Assembly: GCF_900107375.1 (NCBI RefSeq)
Contig: NZ_FNPT01000004.1
Span: 1-64,000 of the forward strand
Direction of reading: 5' to 3'
From: Lysobacter sp. yr284
GTDB taxonomy: Bacteria; Pseudomonadota; Gammaproteobacteria; Xanthomonadales; Xanthomonadaceae
DNA: 64,000 nt
A program made the position numbers and the translations under genes. Positions 44,925-52,702 of this stretch are shown here, in pieces (position 1 is the first letter of the stretch; every line of letters starts with the position of its first letter). The notes under the pieces were generated by a model. It did not search any database, was not told the origin of the DNA, and was given only the letters and a program-made list of their open reading frames with translations.

Positions 44925-45068
44925 ATGCAAGCCTGGGCGAACCCGCATTCCTTCTGCGCCGACGTGGGTTGGCGATGGTGGCCGTCGGTCATCACCGCTC
45001 CTGCCCACTCGTCCATGAAGGAATTCCCGCGTGATTTCGCACGAACTCTTCCAGCAGCAGGCCGCTGA
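44925..45068 (+). CDS. trp leader peptide 1 (upstream of and overlapping trpE)
   Basis: A 47-codon frame. Trp codons sit at residue 4 and in a cluster GWRWWPS (15-21; TGG at 44970, 44976 and 44979), followed by FPRD (34-37). The frame runs through the trpE GTG and stops 38 bases inside trpE. GTGGG (44964-44968) can pair with CCCAC (45004-45008), with GGTG/CACC nested inside, so a ribosome stalled on the Trp codons would open a hairpin lying just before the trpE ribosome site. No T-run terminator is visible. Attenuation through Trp-codon stalling is inferred. It is a homologue of the 47-codon frame at 50474. Confidence 0.75.
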   Translation: MQAWANPHSFCADVGWRWWPSVITAPAHSSMKEFPRDFARTLPAAGR

Positions 45069-46506
45069 CGGCTACACCCGCATCCCGGTCGTGCGCGAGG
45101 TCCTGTCCGACCTCGACACCCCGCTCTCGGTCTACCTCAAGCTCGCCGACGGCCCGCACACCTATCTGTTCGAATCGGTCGAGGGCGGCGAACGCTTCGC
45201 CCGCTATTCCATCATCGGCCTGCCGGCGCAGCGCGTGTACGCCTTCGCCGGGCACAGCCTGTTCGTCACCGAGAACGGCGAGCTGGTCGACAGCCGCACG
45301 GTGGACGACCCCTTCGCCGAAGTCGAGCGCCTGCGCGTGGAGCACAAGGTGCCCAAGATCGACGGGTTGCCCGGCTTCGCCGGCGGCCTGGTCGGCTGGT
45401 TCGGCTTCGAGTGCATCCAGTACATCGAACAGCGCCTGGCCGGCGGCGGCAAGCCCGACGAACTGGGCACGCCCGACATCCTGCTCATGCAGAGCGAGGA
45501 AGTCGCGGTGTTCGACAACCTCAAGGGCCGGCTGTACCTGATCGTCCACGCCGACCCGAGCCAGCCGCAGGCCTACGCGCGCGCCAACCGCCGCCTCGAC
45601 CAGCTCGTGCACCGCCTTCGCATCGGCGGCCCGGGCTATCCGGAAACGCTGGATTCGGTCGGCCTGGACGAAGGCGACTTCGTCTCCGGCTTCACCCGCG
45701 AAGGCTTCATCGACGCGGTCGAGCGCTCCAAGGAACTGATCCGCGCCGGCGACATCTTCCAGGTGGTGCTGTCGCAGCGGCTCAGCGTGCCGTTCAAGGC
45801 GCGCCCGGTCGACGTCTACCGCGCGCTGCGCGCGTTGAACCCGTCGCCGTACATGTATTTCCTCGACGTCGGCGGCACCCAGGTGGTTGGCTCCTCGCCG
45901 GAAATCCTGGTGCGCCTGCAGGGCGGCGAAGTCACCGTGCGCCCGATCGCCGGCACCCGTCCGCGCGGCAAGAACGCGGACGAAGACAACGCGCTGGAAG
46001 CCGAGCTGCTGGCCGATCCGAAGGAGCGCGCCGAGCACCTGATGCTGATCGACCTGGGCCGCAACGATGTCGGCCGGGTGTCGTTGCCGGGCACGGTCGA
46101 AGTCGGCGAACAGTTCGGCATCGAACGCTACAGCCACGTCATGCACATCGTCAGCGAAGTCACCGGCAAGCTGAAGCCGGAGATGAGCTACGCCGACGTC
46201 CTGCGCGCGACCTTCCCGGCCGGCACCGTCAGCGGCGCGCCGAAGATCCGCGCGCTGGAAGTGATCCGCGAGTTCGAGCCGGTCAAGCGCAACGTCTACT
46301 CCGGCGCGGTCGGCTACATCGGCTGGCACGGCGACGCCGACACCGCCATCGCGATCCGCACCGCGGTGATCCAGGACGGCCGCCTGCACGTGCAGGCCGG
46401 CGCCGGCATCGTCTACGACTCCGACCCGCAGAAGGAGTGGGAGGAGACGATGAACAAGGGCCGCGCGCTGTTCCGCGCCGTGGCCGAGGCGGCGCGCGGG
46501 CTTTAA
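45031..46506 (+). CDS. trpE: Anthranilate synthase component I
   Basis: A 491-residue chorismate-using subunit that makes anthranilate with the TrpG glutaminase. The N-terminal domain carries the Trp feedback site, including LFESVEGGERFARYSIIG (LxES motif, about residues 50-67). The catalytic domain holds PSPYMYFLD, RPIAGTRPRG, ERAEHLMLIDLGRNDVGRV and TFPAGTVSGAPKIRA. The GTG at 45031 follows AAGGAA by seven bases and lies within the leader-peptide frame. The stop is immediately followed by the ATG of an unrelated low-GC gene. Confidence 0.97.
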   Translation: MISHELFQQQAADGYTRIPVVREVLSDLDTPLSVYLKLADGPHTYLFESVEGGERFARYSIIGLPAQRVYAFAGHSLFVTENGELVDSRTVDDPFAEVERLRVEHKVPKIDGLPGFAGGLVGWFGFECIQYIEQRLAGGGKPDELGTPDILLMQSEEVAVFDNLKGRLYLIVHADPSQPQAYARANRRLDQLVHRLRIGGPGYPETLDSVGLDEGDFVSGFTREGFIDAVERSKELIRAGDIFQVVLSQRLSVPFKARPVDVYRALRALNPSPYMYFLDVGGTQVVGSSPEILVRLQGGEVTVRPIAGTRPRGKNADEDNALEAELLADPKERAEHLMLIDLGRNDVGRVSLPGTVEVGEQFGIERYSHVMHIVSEVTGKLKPEMSYADVLRATFPAGTVSGAPKIRALEVIREFEPVKRNVYSGAVGYIGWHGDADTAIAIRTAVIQDGRLHVQAGAGIVYDSDPQKEWEETMNKGRALFRAVAEAARGL

Positions 46507-47316
46507 ATGCCTAATTTCAGCGAGCGCATGGGGCTAAAGCCCGTAAGGACCATCGCCCAAGTTGGTTCGATGGATGATGCGCTACGCAATACTCTATGGA
46601 ACGCTTTGTCTTCGTTCTTTGAGTCATCAAGTTGCGACGATGGGGATTTCACAAGGGCGCTGTGGTGGCATTTTTTTAAGAAGCCAGTTGATACGAGACC
46701 TGTCTATAACAGTGGTTTTGGCACATCTTATGTCGATGTTTGGGCCGAGGTGCGTGCCTTCTACTTCACCAATGACTGGAGCGTTGTCTACGATTTCGTT
46801 GAGTTTGTCCTGAAGTGTTATCCGCACGCAGACAAGCTGCATGCGAACATTGGTAGGGCCCTCCGAGCAGAGAGCGCTGGTTATCGACTGCTAAATGGGC
46901 GAGTTGTGCCGATTACGGATGAGCATGAGGTGCGTGAGGTTGCTGCTGCGGCCTCTGATGCCTATGGACCTGTGGCTGCGCATGTGCGATCGGCAATCGA
47001 TTTACTCACCGATCGCGAGAAGCCGAATTATCGAAATTCGATCAAAGAATCTATCTCTGCCGTAGAGGCCATGGCGAAGATCGTTGCAAACGAGCCTAAG
47101 GCCACACTAGGCGATGCTCTAAAAGCTCTTGAGAGGAATGGCAAGCTGCACCCCGCACTCAAGGAAGCTTTTCTGAAGCTTTACGGCTATACCAGCGATG
47201 CACAGGGCATACGCCATGCGCTTGTTGACGAGGCCAATCTTTCTCAGGCCGATGCGCGCTATTTCCTTGTGGTCTGCAGCGCTTTCATCAACCTGTTGAA
47301 AGCTCAGGCGGTCTGA
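46507..47316 (+). CDS. AbiJ-like (AbiJ_NTD4) abortive-infection protein, horizontally acquired
   Basis: A 269-residue protein. The start NFSERMGLKPVR and SMDDALRNTLWNALSSFFE match the AbiJ N-terminal domain 4 family. The C-terminal half (IKESISAVEAMAKIV, LHPALKEAFLKLYGYTSD, GIRHALVDE) is helical and HEPN-like, as in predicted RNA-targeting defence proteins. Base composition breaks sharply from its surroundings: 46561-46620 is 27/60 G+C, against 46/60 in the last full line of trpE (46441-46500). Its ATG abuts the trpE stop with no gap and no good ribosome site, so it would be read with trpE. Family call is from memory; anti-phage function is inferred. Confidence 0.78.
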   Translation: MPNFSERMGLKPVRTIAQVGSMDDALRNTLWNALSSFFESSSCDDGDFTRALWWHFFKKPVDTRPVYNSGFGTSYVDVWAEVRAFYFTNDWSVVYDFVEFVLKCYPHADKLHANIGRALRAESAGYRLLNGRVVPITDEHEVREVAAAASDAYGPVAAHVRSAIDLLTDREKPNYRNSIKESISAVEAMAKIVANEPKATLGDALKALERNGKLHPALKEAFLKLYGYTSDAQGIRHALVDEANLSQADARYFLVVCSAFINLLKAQAV

Positions 47317-47661
47317 GTCAGGGTTTTCGCTGGGCTCTTGAGCGATGAAGGCCTAGATACCGCTTTTGTCTCTACTAGCGTGGAACTGAACTCTTGTGGC
47401 GGGCGCCCATAGGAGTTGTCTGGCTTGCGCTCTCAAAAAAGGGCGTTGGCCATTAGCTGTAGCGGATTGCGGTGCATCAGTCCTAGAGTCTCGCCCATGG
47501 TGGGTGTCTGCGTAGCCGGTAGCAAAAGTACATGTGGTGCGGATTACAAAAAGTTCATGGTCCGGAAAGGCCCGGGGCAGGGCCGCGGGCGCAATCTGGC
47601 TTCGCGATGGGGCCCACCCCACCGGTCCAGACCTCCCGCCCCATTCCCCAGGAGCCACACC
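47317..47661. other. 345-base AT-richer flank of the acquired gene
   Basis: No gene is supported. The composition stays low in G+C to about 47570 and then returns to the genome norm, marking the probable right edge of the insertion. No inverted terminal repeats, tRNA fragment or recombination site was recognised. The last part holds the ribosome site CAGGAG (47650-47655) of the next gene. Confidence 0.5.
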
Positions 47662-47865
47662 ATGAACGTCCGCACCGTCCTGCTCGCCGCCGCCCTGACC
47701 GCGTTCGCCGGTTCCGCCTTCGCCGCCGCCCCGGCGGCCGCCGGTTCGACCGCGGCGCCGGCCGCCAAGACCGCGTCGCACAAGCACAAGAAGCATCACA
47801 AGGCCTCGAAGGCCAAGGCCGCCAAGGCCGCAGCGGCTCCGGAAGCGGCGCCGGCCTCGAATTGA
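47662..47865 (+). CDS. Secreted His/Lys/Ala-rich small protein, acid-shock (Asr)-like
   Basis: A 67-residue precursor. It has a clear signal peptide (MNVRTVLLAAALTAFAGSAFA, cleavage after residue 21 or 22), then a low-complexity mature part with SHKHKKHHKASKAKAAK and an Ala/Pro tail. The pattern is like the Asr acid-shock protein of enterobacteria, an intrinsically disordered periplasmic basic protein. Similarity is compositional, so function is tentative. A very strong terminator follows. Confidence 0.75.
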   Translation: MNVRTVLLAAALTAFAGSAFAAAPAAAGSTAAPAAKTASHKHKKHHKASKAKAAKAAAAPEAAPASN

Positions 47866-47915
47866 TCCTTCGCGAGCCTGCTCCCCCGAGCCCCACGCAT
47901 CGTCGGCGTGGGTGT

Positions 47916-47953
47916 GATACCCCGCCGGCGTGAGCCGGCGGGGTATCTTTTTT
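47916..47953 (+). terminator. Strong intrinsic terminator
   Basis: GATACCCCGCCGGC (47916-47929) pairs fully with GCCGGCGGGGTATC (47934-47947) around GTGA, followed by six T. It ends the small basic protein transcript. Confidence 0.93.
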
Positions 47954-48055
47954 CCGGGCGGAGCGCGCGACGGCCGGGCCCATCCGCGCCTCGCCCGCCG
48001 GCCCGCGCGTTATCCTGTCGGCGCTTTCCTGCACCGTCGCGCTCTCGGAGGCGGT

Positions 48056-48730
48056 ATGCGCGTCCTGCTCGTCGAAGACGATCCCCACACCGCCGGCTTC
48101 ATCGCCAAGGGCCTGCGCGAAGACGGCCACAGCGTCGATCACGCCGGCAACGGCAAGGACGGCCTGTTCCTGGCCACCACCGAAACCTACGACGCCATCG
48201 TCCTGGACCGGATGCTGCCGGGCCTGGACGGGCTGACCCTGCTGCAGACCCTGCGCGGCGCCGGCAACCGCACCCCGGTGCTGCTGCTGACCGCGCTGGG
48301 CGAAGTCGACCACCGCGTCGAAGGCCTGCGCGCCGGCGCCGACGACTATCTGGTCAAGCCGTTCGCCTACGCCGAGCTGTCCGCGCGCCTGGACAGCATC
48401 CTGCGCCGCGGCAGCGCCGGCGGCAGCGAGCCGACCCGGCTGCGGGTGGCCGACCTGGAACTGGACCTGCTCAGCCGCGAAGCGCGCCGCGGCGACAAGC
48501 GCATCGAACTGCAGCCGCGCGAGTTCCGCTTGCTCGAATACCTGATGCGCCAGGCCGAACGCGTGGTCACCCGGACCATGCTGCTGGAAGCGGTGTGGGA
48601 CTACCACTTCGACCCGCAGACCAACGTCATCGACGTGCACATCAGCCGGCTGCGGCAGAAGATCGACCAGGGCTACCCGCGGCCGTTGCTGCACACCGTG
48701 CGCGGCGCCGGCTACCGGTTGGGCGCGTGA
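48056..48730 (+). CDS. OmpR-family response regulator
   Basis: A 224-residue regulator. The receiver domain has Glu7-Asp8-Asp9, the phospho-acceptor Asp51 (VLDRMLPG), a conserved Thr in LLLTALG and Lys in LVKPF. The C-terminal winged helix ends VHISRLRQKI...GAGYRLGA. The ATG at 48056 begins MRVLLVEDD. It is 31 bases before its kinase. The style is close to CopR/QseB-type regulators; target genes are not visible. Confidence 0.93.
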   Translation: MRVLLVEDDPHTAGFIAKGLREDGHSVDHAGNGKDGLFLATTETYDAIVLDRMLPGLDGLTLLQTLRGAGNRTPVLLLTALGEVDHRVEGLRAGADDYLVKPFAYAELSARLDSILRRGSAGGSEPTRLRVADLELDLLSREARRGDKRIELQPREFRLLEYLMRQAERVVTRTMLLEAVWDYHFDPQTNVIDVHISRLRQKIDQGYPRPLLHTVRGAGYRLGA

Positions 48731-48761
48731 GCGCCGGCGACGCCGATCCGCGGGCCCGCGC

Positions 48762-50120
48762 ATGCGCGTGATGCCGCGCTCGACCAGCGCGCGCCTGGCG
48801 CTGGCGGTCACCGCCTCGTTCCTGCTCGCCTTCGTGCTGCTCGGCATCGGCGTGCACTACGCGGTCTCGGCGATGCTGATCCAGGACGCGCGCGATCTGG
48901 TCCGGGTCGACGCCGCCGGCCTGGTCGAGATGTACCAGGACGACGGCCGCGCCGCCCTGCTCGGCGAACTGCGCGACCGCATCGACGCCGACGAAGATCC
49001 CGACGCGGTATACGCGCTGACCGCGCCCGACGGCCGCGTCGTCGCCGGCAACGTCGCCCTGCCGCGCCACCATCGCGGCGCGCGCTGGATCGAGTTCACC
49101 GAACACCGCGCCGACGGCGACCTGCGCGTGGTCGCGCAGCTGCAGCGGCTGCCCGACGGCACCACCCTGTTGACCGGCACCCGCACCCGCAGCCAGGACC
49201 GCTTCCTCGGCCTGATGCTGCGCACCGCGCTGGCGGCGTTGTTGGTCGCGGCGACCCTGGGCGCGCTGATCGGCTGGCTGACCTCGCGCTGGGTCTCGCA
49301 CCGGCTCAGCCACCTGGACCACACCGCCGAGCGCGTCGGCAGCGGCGAGATGGCGCTGCGCGCGCGCCTGGACGGCAGCGACGACGCCTTCGACCGGCTG
49401 GCGCGGCGCTTCAACGCCATGCTCGACCGCATCCAGGACCTGCTCGACGGCGTGCGCCACGCCACCGACCACATCGCCCACGACCTGCGCACGCCGCTGA
49501 CCCGCCTGCGCAACCGCCTGGAAGAACTGCGCCGGCGCGAACCCGGGGTCGAGGCCGGCACCCAGCTCGACGCCGCCATCGGCGAGACCGACCAGCTGCT
49601 GCATTCCTTCGGCGCGCTGCTGCGGCTGGCGCGGATCGAGGCGCAGCCGCCGGTGCACGACGAACCGATGCTGGACCTCAGCGACCTGGTCCGCGACGCC
49701 GCCGAGCTGTACACCCCGATCGCCGCCGAACGCGGCATCGGCCTGACGATGAACCTGCCCGAGCCCGGCGTCGCCGGCCTGCGCGGCGACGCCGACCAAC
49801 TGTTCCAGATGTTGGTGAACCTGCTCGACAACGCGGTCAAGTACGCCCCGGCCGACACCGAGGTCGGCCTGGGCGTGCAGCGCGAGCGCCACGCCCTGGT
49901 GCTGCAGATCGACGACCGCGGCCCCGGCATTCCCGCGGCCGAGCGCGAGCGCGTGTTCGACCGTTTCCACCGCCTGGAAGCGCACCGCGGCTCGCCCGGC
50001 ACCGGCCTGGGCATGAGCCTGGTGCGGGCGATCGCGCACCGCCACGGCGGGCACATCGCCCTGCTCGACAACGCGCCGGGGCTGCGGGTGCGGGTGACCC
50101 TGGGCGAGGCGGGCGGGTAG
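48762..50120 (+). CDS. Sensor histidine kinase
   Basis: A 452-residue inner-membrane kinase. Transmembrane helices at about 11-33 and 150-172 bracket a periplasmic domain. A HAMP domain (about 173-225) leads to the dimerisation helix with His240 in HIAHDLRTPL. The ATPase domain has the N-box (LLDNAVKYAP), G1 (DDRGPGIP) and G2 (GTGLGMSLV). It starts MRVMPRST at 48762, in tandem with the preceding regulator. The signal is unknown. Confidence 0.93.
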   Translation: MRVMPRSTSARLALAVTASFLLAFVLLGIGVHYAVSAMLIQDARDLVRVDAAGLVEMYQDDGRAALLGELRDRIDADEDPDAVYALTAPDGRVVAGNVALPRHHRGARWIEFTEHRADGDLRVVAQLQRLPDGTTLLTGTRTRSQDRFLGLMLRTALAALLVAATLGALIGWLTSRWVSHRLSHLDHTAERVGSGEMALRARLDGSDDAFDRLARRFNAMLDRIQDLLDGVRHATDHIAHDLRTPLTRLRNRLEELRRREPGVEAGTQLDAAIGETDQLLHSFGALLRLARIEAQPPVHDEPMLDLSDLVRDAAELYTPIAAERGIGLTMNLPEPGVAGLRGDADQLFQMLVNLLDNAVKYAPADTEVGLGVQRERHALVLQIDDRGPGIPAAERERVFDRFHRLEAHRGSPGTGLGMSLVRAIAHRHGGHIALLDNAPGLRVRVTLGEAGG

Positions 50121-50157
50121 GGCGGGGCGGTTGGGGCAAGCGCTTCGCGCCTGACAC

Positions 50158-50415
50158 AACAGCGTCGGGCCTGAAGGCCCTCCCACAACAGCCGCGATGC
50201 CTGTACCTGTGTGGTCGGGCGTCCAGGCCCGACGCTCAATGCTTTTGTGGGAGGGCCTTCCGGCCCGACGCTCATGCTTTTGTGCGAGGGCCTTCAGGCC
50301 CGACGCTCTTGCCGCTGCGGGAGGGCCTTCGGGCCCGGCGCTCTTGCCTCTCCAGGAGGTTCTTCAGCCGATGCTCTTGCCTTTGTGGGAGGGCCTTCAG
50401 GCCCGACGCTCGTGT
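50158..50415. repeat. Family A repeats: one inverted arm, then six direct copies at about 35-bp period
   Basis: One arm in the complement orientation (50158-50190) is followed by six head-to-tail copies of the GTGGGAGGGCCTTCAGGCCC-GACGCT unit, starting near 50211, 50247, 50282, 50317, 50352 and 50385. The steps are 36, 35, 35, 35 and 33 bases. The fifth is the most degenerate. Elsewhere family A occurs as single inverted pairs, so this expansion is unusual. It lies between the kinase and the second trp leader. Confidence 0.85.
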
Positions 50416-50461
50416 CCCAGCCGAGGCCGCCCCCGCGCTCGCACCCCCGCGCCCCAGCGGT

Positions 50462-50467
50462 TACAGT
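50462..50467 (+). promoter_or_regulatory. -10 box of the trpG leader transcript
   Basis: TACAGT ends six bases before the second leader ATG (50474), mirroring the trpE leader arrangement; a leaderless transcript is expected. No -35 box stands out. Confidence 0.55.
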
Positions 50468-50473
50468 AGCCGC

Positions 50474-50617
50474 ATGATCCTCCGCGCGATCCCGACGAAA
50501 TCCCCGCAGACCGGCCTGGGCTGGCGATGGTGGCGTAGCGCCTCCGTCCGCCCGCTGCCGTCTTCCGAGGATTTCCCGCGTGACCCCGCCATCGCCTTCC
50601 TGCCCCGCGACCGCTGA
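50474..50617 (+). CDS. trp leader peptide 2 (upstream of trpG)
   Basis: A 47-codon frame, exactly the length of the leader before trpE. It shares GWRWW (16-20), SS near 30-31 and FPRD (34-37), in the same order and nearly the same spacing; both end in Arg. The three Trp codons (TGG from 50522, 50528 and 50531) form the same cluster. After FPRD the DNA repeats the TTCCCGCGTGA context that starts trpE, but here it leads into no recognisable protein. Sensing of charged tRNA-Trp for the trpG operon is inferred. Confidence 0.75.
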   Translation: MILRAIPTKSPQTGLGWRWWRSASVRPLPSSEDFPRDPAIAFLPRDR

Positions 50618-50636
50618 CCGCGGTCGGCGCGACCGC
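50608..50636 (+). promoter_or_regulatory. Three mutually exclusive pairing segments at the end of leader 2
   Basis: CGACCGC (50608-50614), GCGGTCG (50620-50626) and CGACCGC (50630-50636) allow either a 1:2 or a 2:3 seven-base hairpin, never both. Segment 1 lies in the last codons of the leader frame, so translation to the stop would free segment 2. No T-run follows. The rest of 50637-50911 holds no supported gene. Confidence 0.45.
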
Positions 50637-50911
50637 CGCGCCGCGACCGTTCTCCCGCTGCGCGACGCCGCGGCGCCATCCTCCCGTCAGCACCCGGACC
50701 CGGGTCCCGAATCGGTCGCAAGGACCGCTTCGCGGATCGCACCGGGCGTCGCCTGCGCACGCGATAATGCCGGCCCCATGGGCGGCCGGGGACGCCGCCG
50801 GGGACGGGCGCCGCCGCGGTCCCGATCCGCCATGCCCCTGTCCTCGCGCCGGCCCGCCGGCCGGCGCGCCCGCTCGCTCCACCCCAGCACCACCCGCACC
50901 CGAGGCGCGTC

Positions 50912-51493
50912 ATGTCCGTCCTGATGATCGACAACTACGACAGCTTTACCTACAACCTCGTGCAGTACCTGCAAGCGCTCGGCAGCGAGGTCCGGGTGAT
51001 CCGCAACGACGAGCTGTCGGTGGACGAGATCGAGCGCCTGGCGCCGCAGCGCATCGTGGTCTCGCCCGGCCCGTGCACGCCGGACCAGGCCGGCGTGTGC
51101 CTCGACGTGATCCGCCGCCTCGGCGCGCATACGCCGATCCTGGGCGTGTGCCTGGGCCACCAGAGCCTGGGCCAGGCCTACGGCGGCCAAGTGATCCGGG
51201 CCAAGCGGATCATGCACGGCAAGACCTCGCCGATCCGCCACCAGGGCGCGGGCGTGTTCGCCGGCCTGCCCGACGGTTACGAGGCCACCCGCTACCACTC
51301 GCTGGTGGTCGAGCGCGACAGCCTGCCGCAGGAGCTGGAAATCACCGCCTGGACCGAGTACGAAGACGGCGGCTTCGAGGAGATCATGGGCCTGCGCCAC
51401 CGCGAACATCCGGTGGAGGGCGTGCAGTTCCACCCCGAGTCGATCAAGACCGAGCACGGTCATGCGCTGTTGCGAAACTTCCTGCAGCGCTGA
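50912..51493 (+). CDS. trpG: Anthranilate synthase component II (glutaminase)
   Basis: A 193-residue class I glutamine amidotransferase that supplies ammonia to TrpE. The catalytic triad is Cys in [11 protein letters not shown] plus His and Glu in [13 protein letters not shown]. The oxyanion motif [11 protein letters not shown] is present. First gene of trpG-trpD-orf-trpC-HAD, separated from trpE by 4.4 kb. It may also serve p-aminobenzoate synthesis, as in other bacteria with a single small subunit; that is inference. Confidence 0.97.
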   Translation: MSVLMIDNYDSFTYNLVQYLQALGSEVRVIRNDELSVDEIERLAPQRIVVSPGPCTPDQAGVCLDVIRRLGAHTPILGVCLGHQSLGQAYGGQVIRAKRIMHGKTSPIRHQGAGVFAGLPDGYEATRYHSLVVERDSLPQELEITAWTEYEDGGFEEIMGLRHREHPVEGVQFHPESIKTEHGHALLRNFLQR

Positions 51494-51619
51494 GGCGACG
51501 GCGCCGGCAATGATCGCCGTCCACCGCGGCAACGGCGAACGCGGGCAGCGATGGCGAGGATCGCCCGCCGCCGCACCGCCCGCGCAACCCGCCCCGTTCC
51601 CCCATTCGATTCCGACACC

Positions 51620-52648
51620 ATGACCCCGCAAGAAGCCCTCCAGCGCACCATCGAACACCGCGAGATCTTCCACGACGAAATGGTCGCGCTGATGCGCACC
51701 ATCATGCGCGGCGAAGTCTCGCCGACCATGACCGCGGCCATCCTCACCGGCCTGCGGGTGAAGAAGGAAACCGTCGGCGAGATCGCCGGCGCGGCCACCG
51801 TGCTGCGCGAGTTCGCGCGGCCGGTGCAGGTCGCCGACCGCAGCCACCTGGTCGACATCGTCGGCACCGGCGGCGACGGCGCGCACACCTTCAACATCTC
51901 CACCGCGAGCATGTTCGTGGTCGCCGCGGCCGGGGCCAAGGTGGCCAAGCACGGCAACCGCAGCGTCTCGTCCAAATCCGGCAGCGCCGACGTGCTCGAA
52001 GCGCTCGGCGCGGCGATCGAGCTGCAGCCCGAGCAGGTCGCGCAGTGCATCGAGCGCGCCGGCATCGGCTTCATGTTCGCCCCGGTGCACCACCCGGCGA
52101 TGAAGGTAGTCGCGCCGGTGCGGCGCGAGATGGGCGTGCGCACGCTGTTCAACATCCTCGGGCCGCTGACCAACCCGGCCAACGCGCCGAGCATCCTGAT
52201 GGGCGTGTTCCATCCCGACCTGGTCGGCATCCAGGTGCGCGTGCTGGAGGAGCTCGGCGCCAAGCGCGCGCTGGTGGTGTGGGGCCGCGACGGCATGGAC
52301 GAGCTCTCGCTCGGCGCCGGCACCCTGGTCGGCGAGCTGCGCGACGGCCAGGTGCGCGAGTACGAGGTGCATCCGGAGGATTTCGGCATCGCCATGGCCG
52401 CCAGCCGCAACCTGCGGGTGGAGGACGCGGTCGAGTCCAAGGCGATGGTGTTGCAGGCGCTGGAGAACCGCGACGGCCTGCCGCGCGAGATCGTCGCGCT
52501 GAACGCCGGCGCCGCGCTGTACGCCGCGGGCAAGGTCGAGAGCATCGCCGAAGGCATCGAGCTGGCGCGGCGCACCCTGGCCTCCGGCGCGGCGCGGGCC
52601 AAGCTCGACGAGTTCGTCGCGCTGACCACGGAACTGGCGGGAAAATAA
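51620..52648 (+). CDS. trpD: Anthranilate phosphoribosyltransferase
   Basis: A 342-residue enzyme adding the phosphoribosyl group of PRPP to anthranilate. The PRPP loop is [14 protein letters not shown] (about 82-95), followed by [21 protein letters not shown] and [11 protein letters not shown]. The ATG at 51620 is chosen as the start of the conserved helical domain; an upstream in-frame start at 51551 would add 23 Arg/Ala-rich residues. 126 bases after trpG. Confidence 0.96.
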   Translation: MTPQEALQRTIEHREIFHDEMVALMRTIMRGEVSPTMTAAILTGLRVKKETVGEIAGAATVLREFARPVQVADRSHLVDIVGTGGDGAHTFNISTASMFVVAAAGAKVAKHGNRSVSSKSGSADVLEALGAAIELQPEQVAQCIERAGIGFMFAPVHHPAMKVVAPVRREMGVRTLFNILGPLTNPANAPSILMGVFHPDLVGIQVRVLEELGAKRALVVWGRDGMDELSLGAGTLVGELRDGQVREYEVHPEDFGIAMAASRNLRVEDAVESKAMVLQALENRDGLPREIVALNAGAALYAAGKVESIAEGIELARRTLASGAARAKLDEFVALTTELAGK

Positions 52649-52702
52649 CCGCCGGCCGCCGCCGCGTTGAAACCGCGAACCCTCCCGCCCCAAGGAGCCA
52701 GC

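Noticed and set aside
46507-47661. Integron cassette or transposon carrying the AbiJ-like gene
   Set aside because: No attC-type inverted core sites, terminal inverted repeats, target duplication or integrase/transposase fragment could be identified at either end.
50211-50415. Regular direct repeats considered as a CRISPR array
   Set aside because: The whole unit is repeated without unique spacers of constant length, copies match the dispersed family A palindrome, and no cas gene is near.
50580-50924. GTG-started 114-codon frame between leader 2 and trpG considered as a gene
   Set aside because: Arg/Pro/Ser low-complexity translation, no domain, and it runs into the trpG start; better explained as a remnant of the duplicated leader context.
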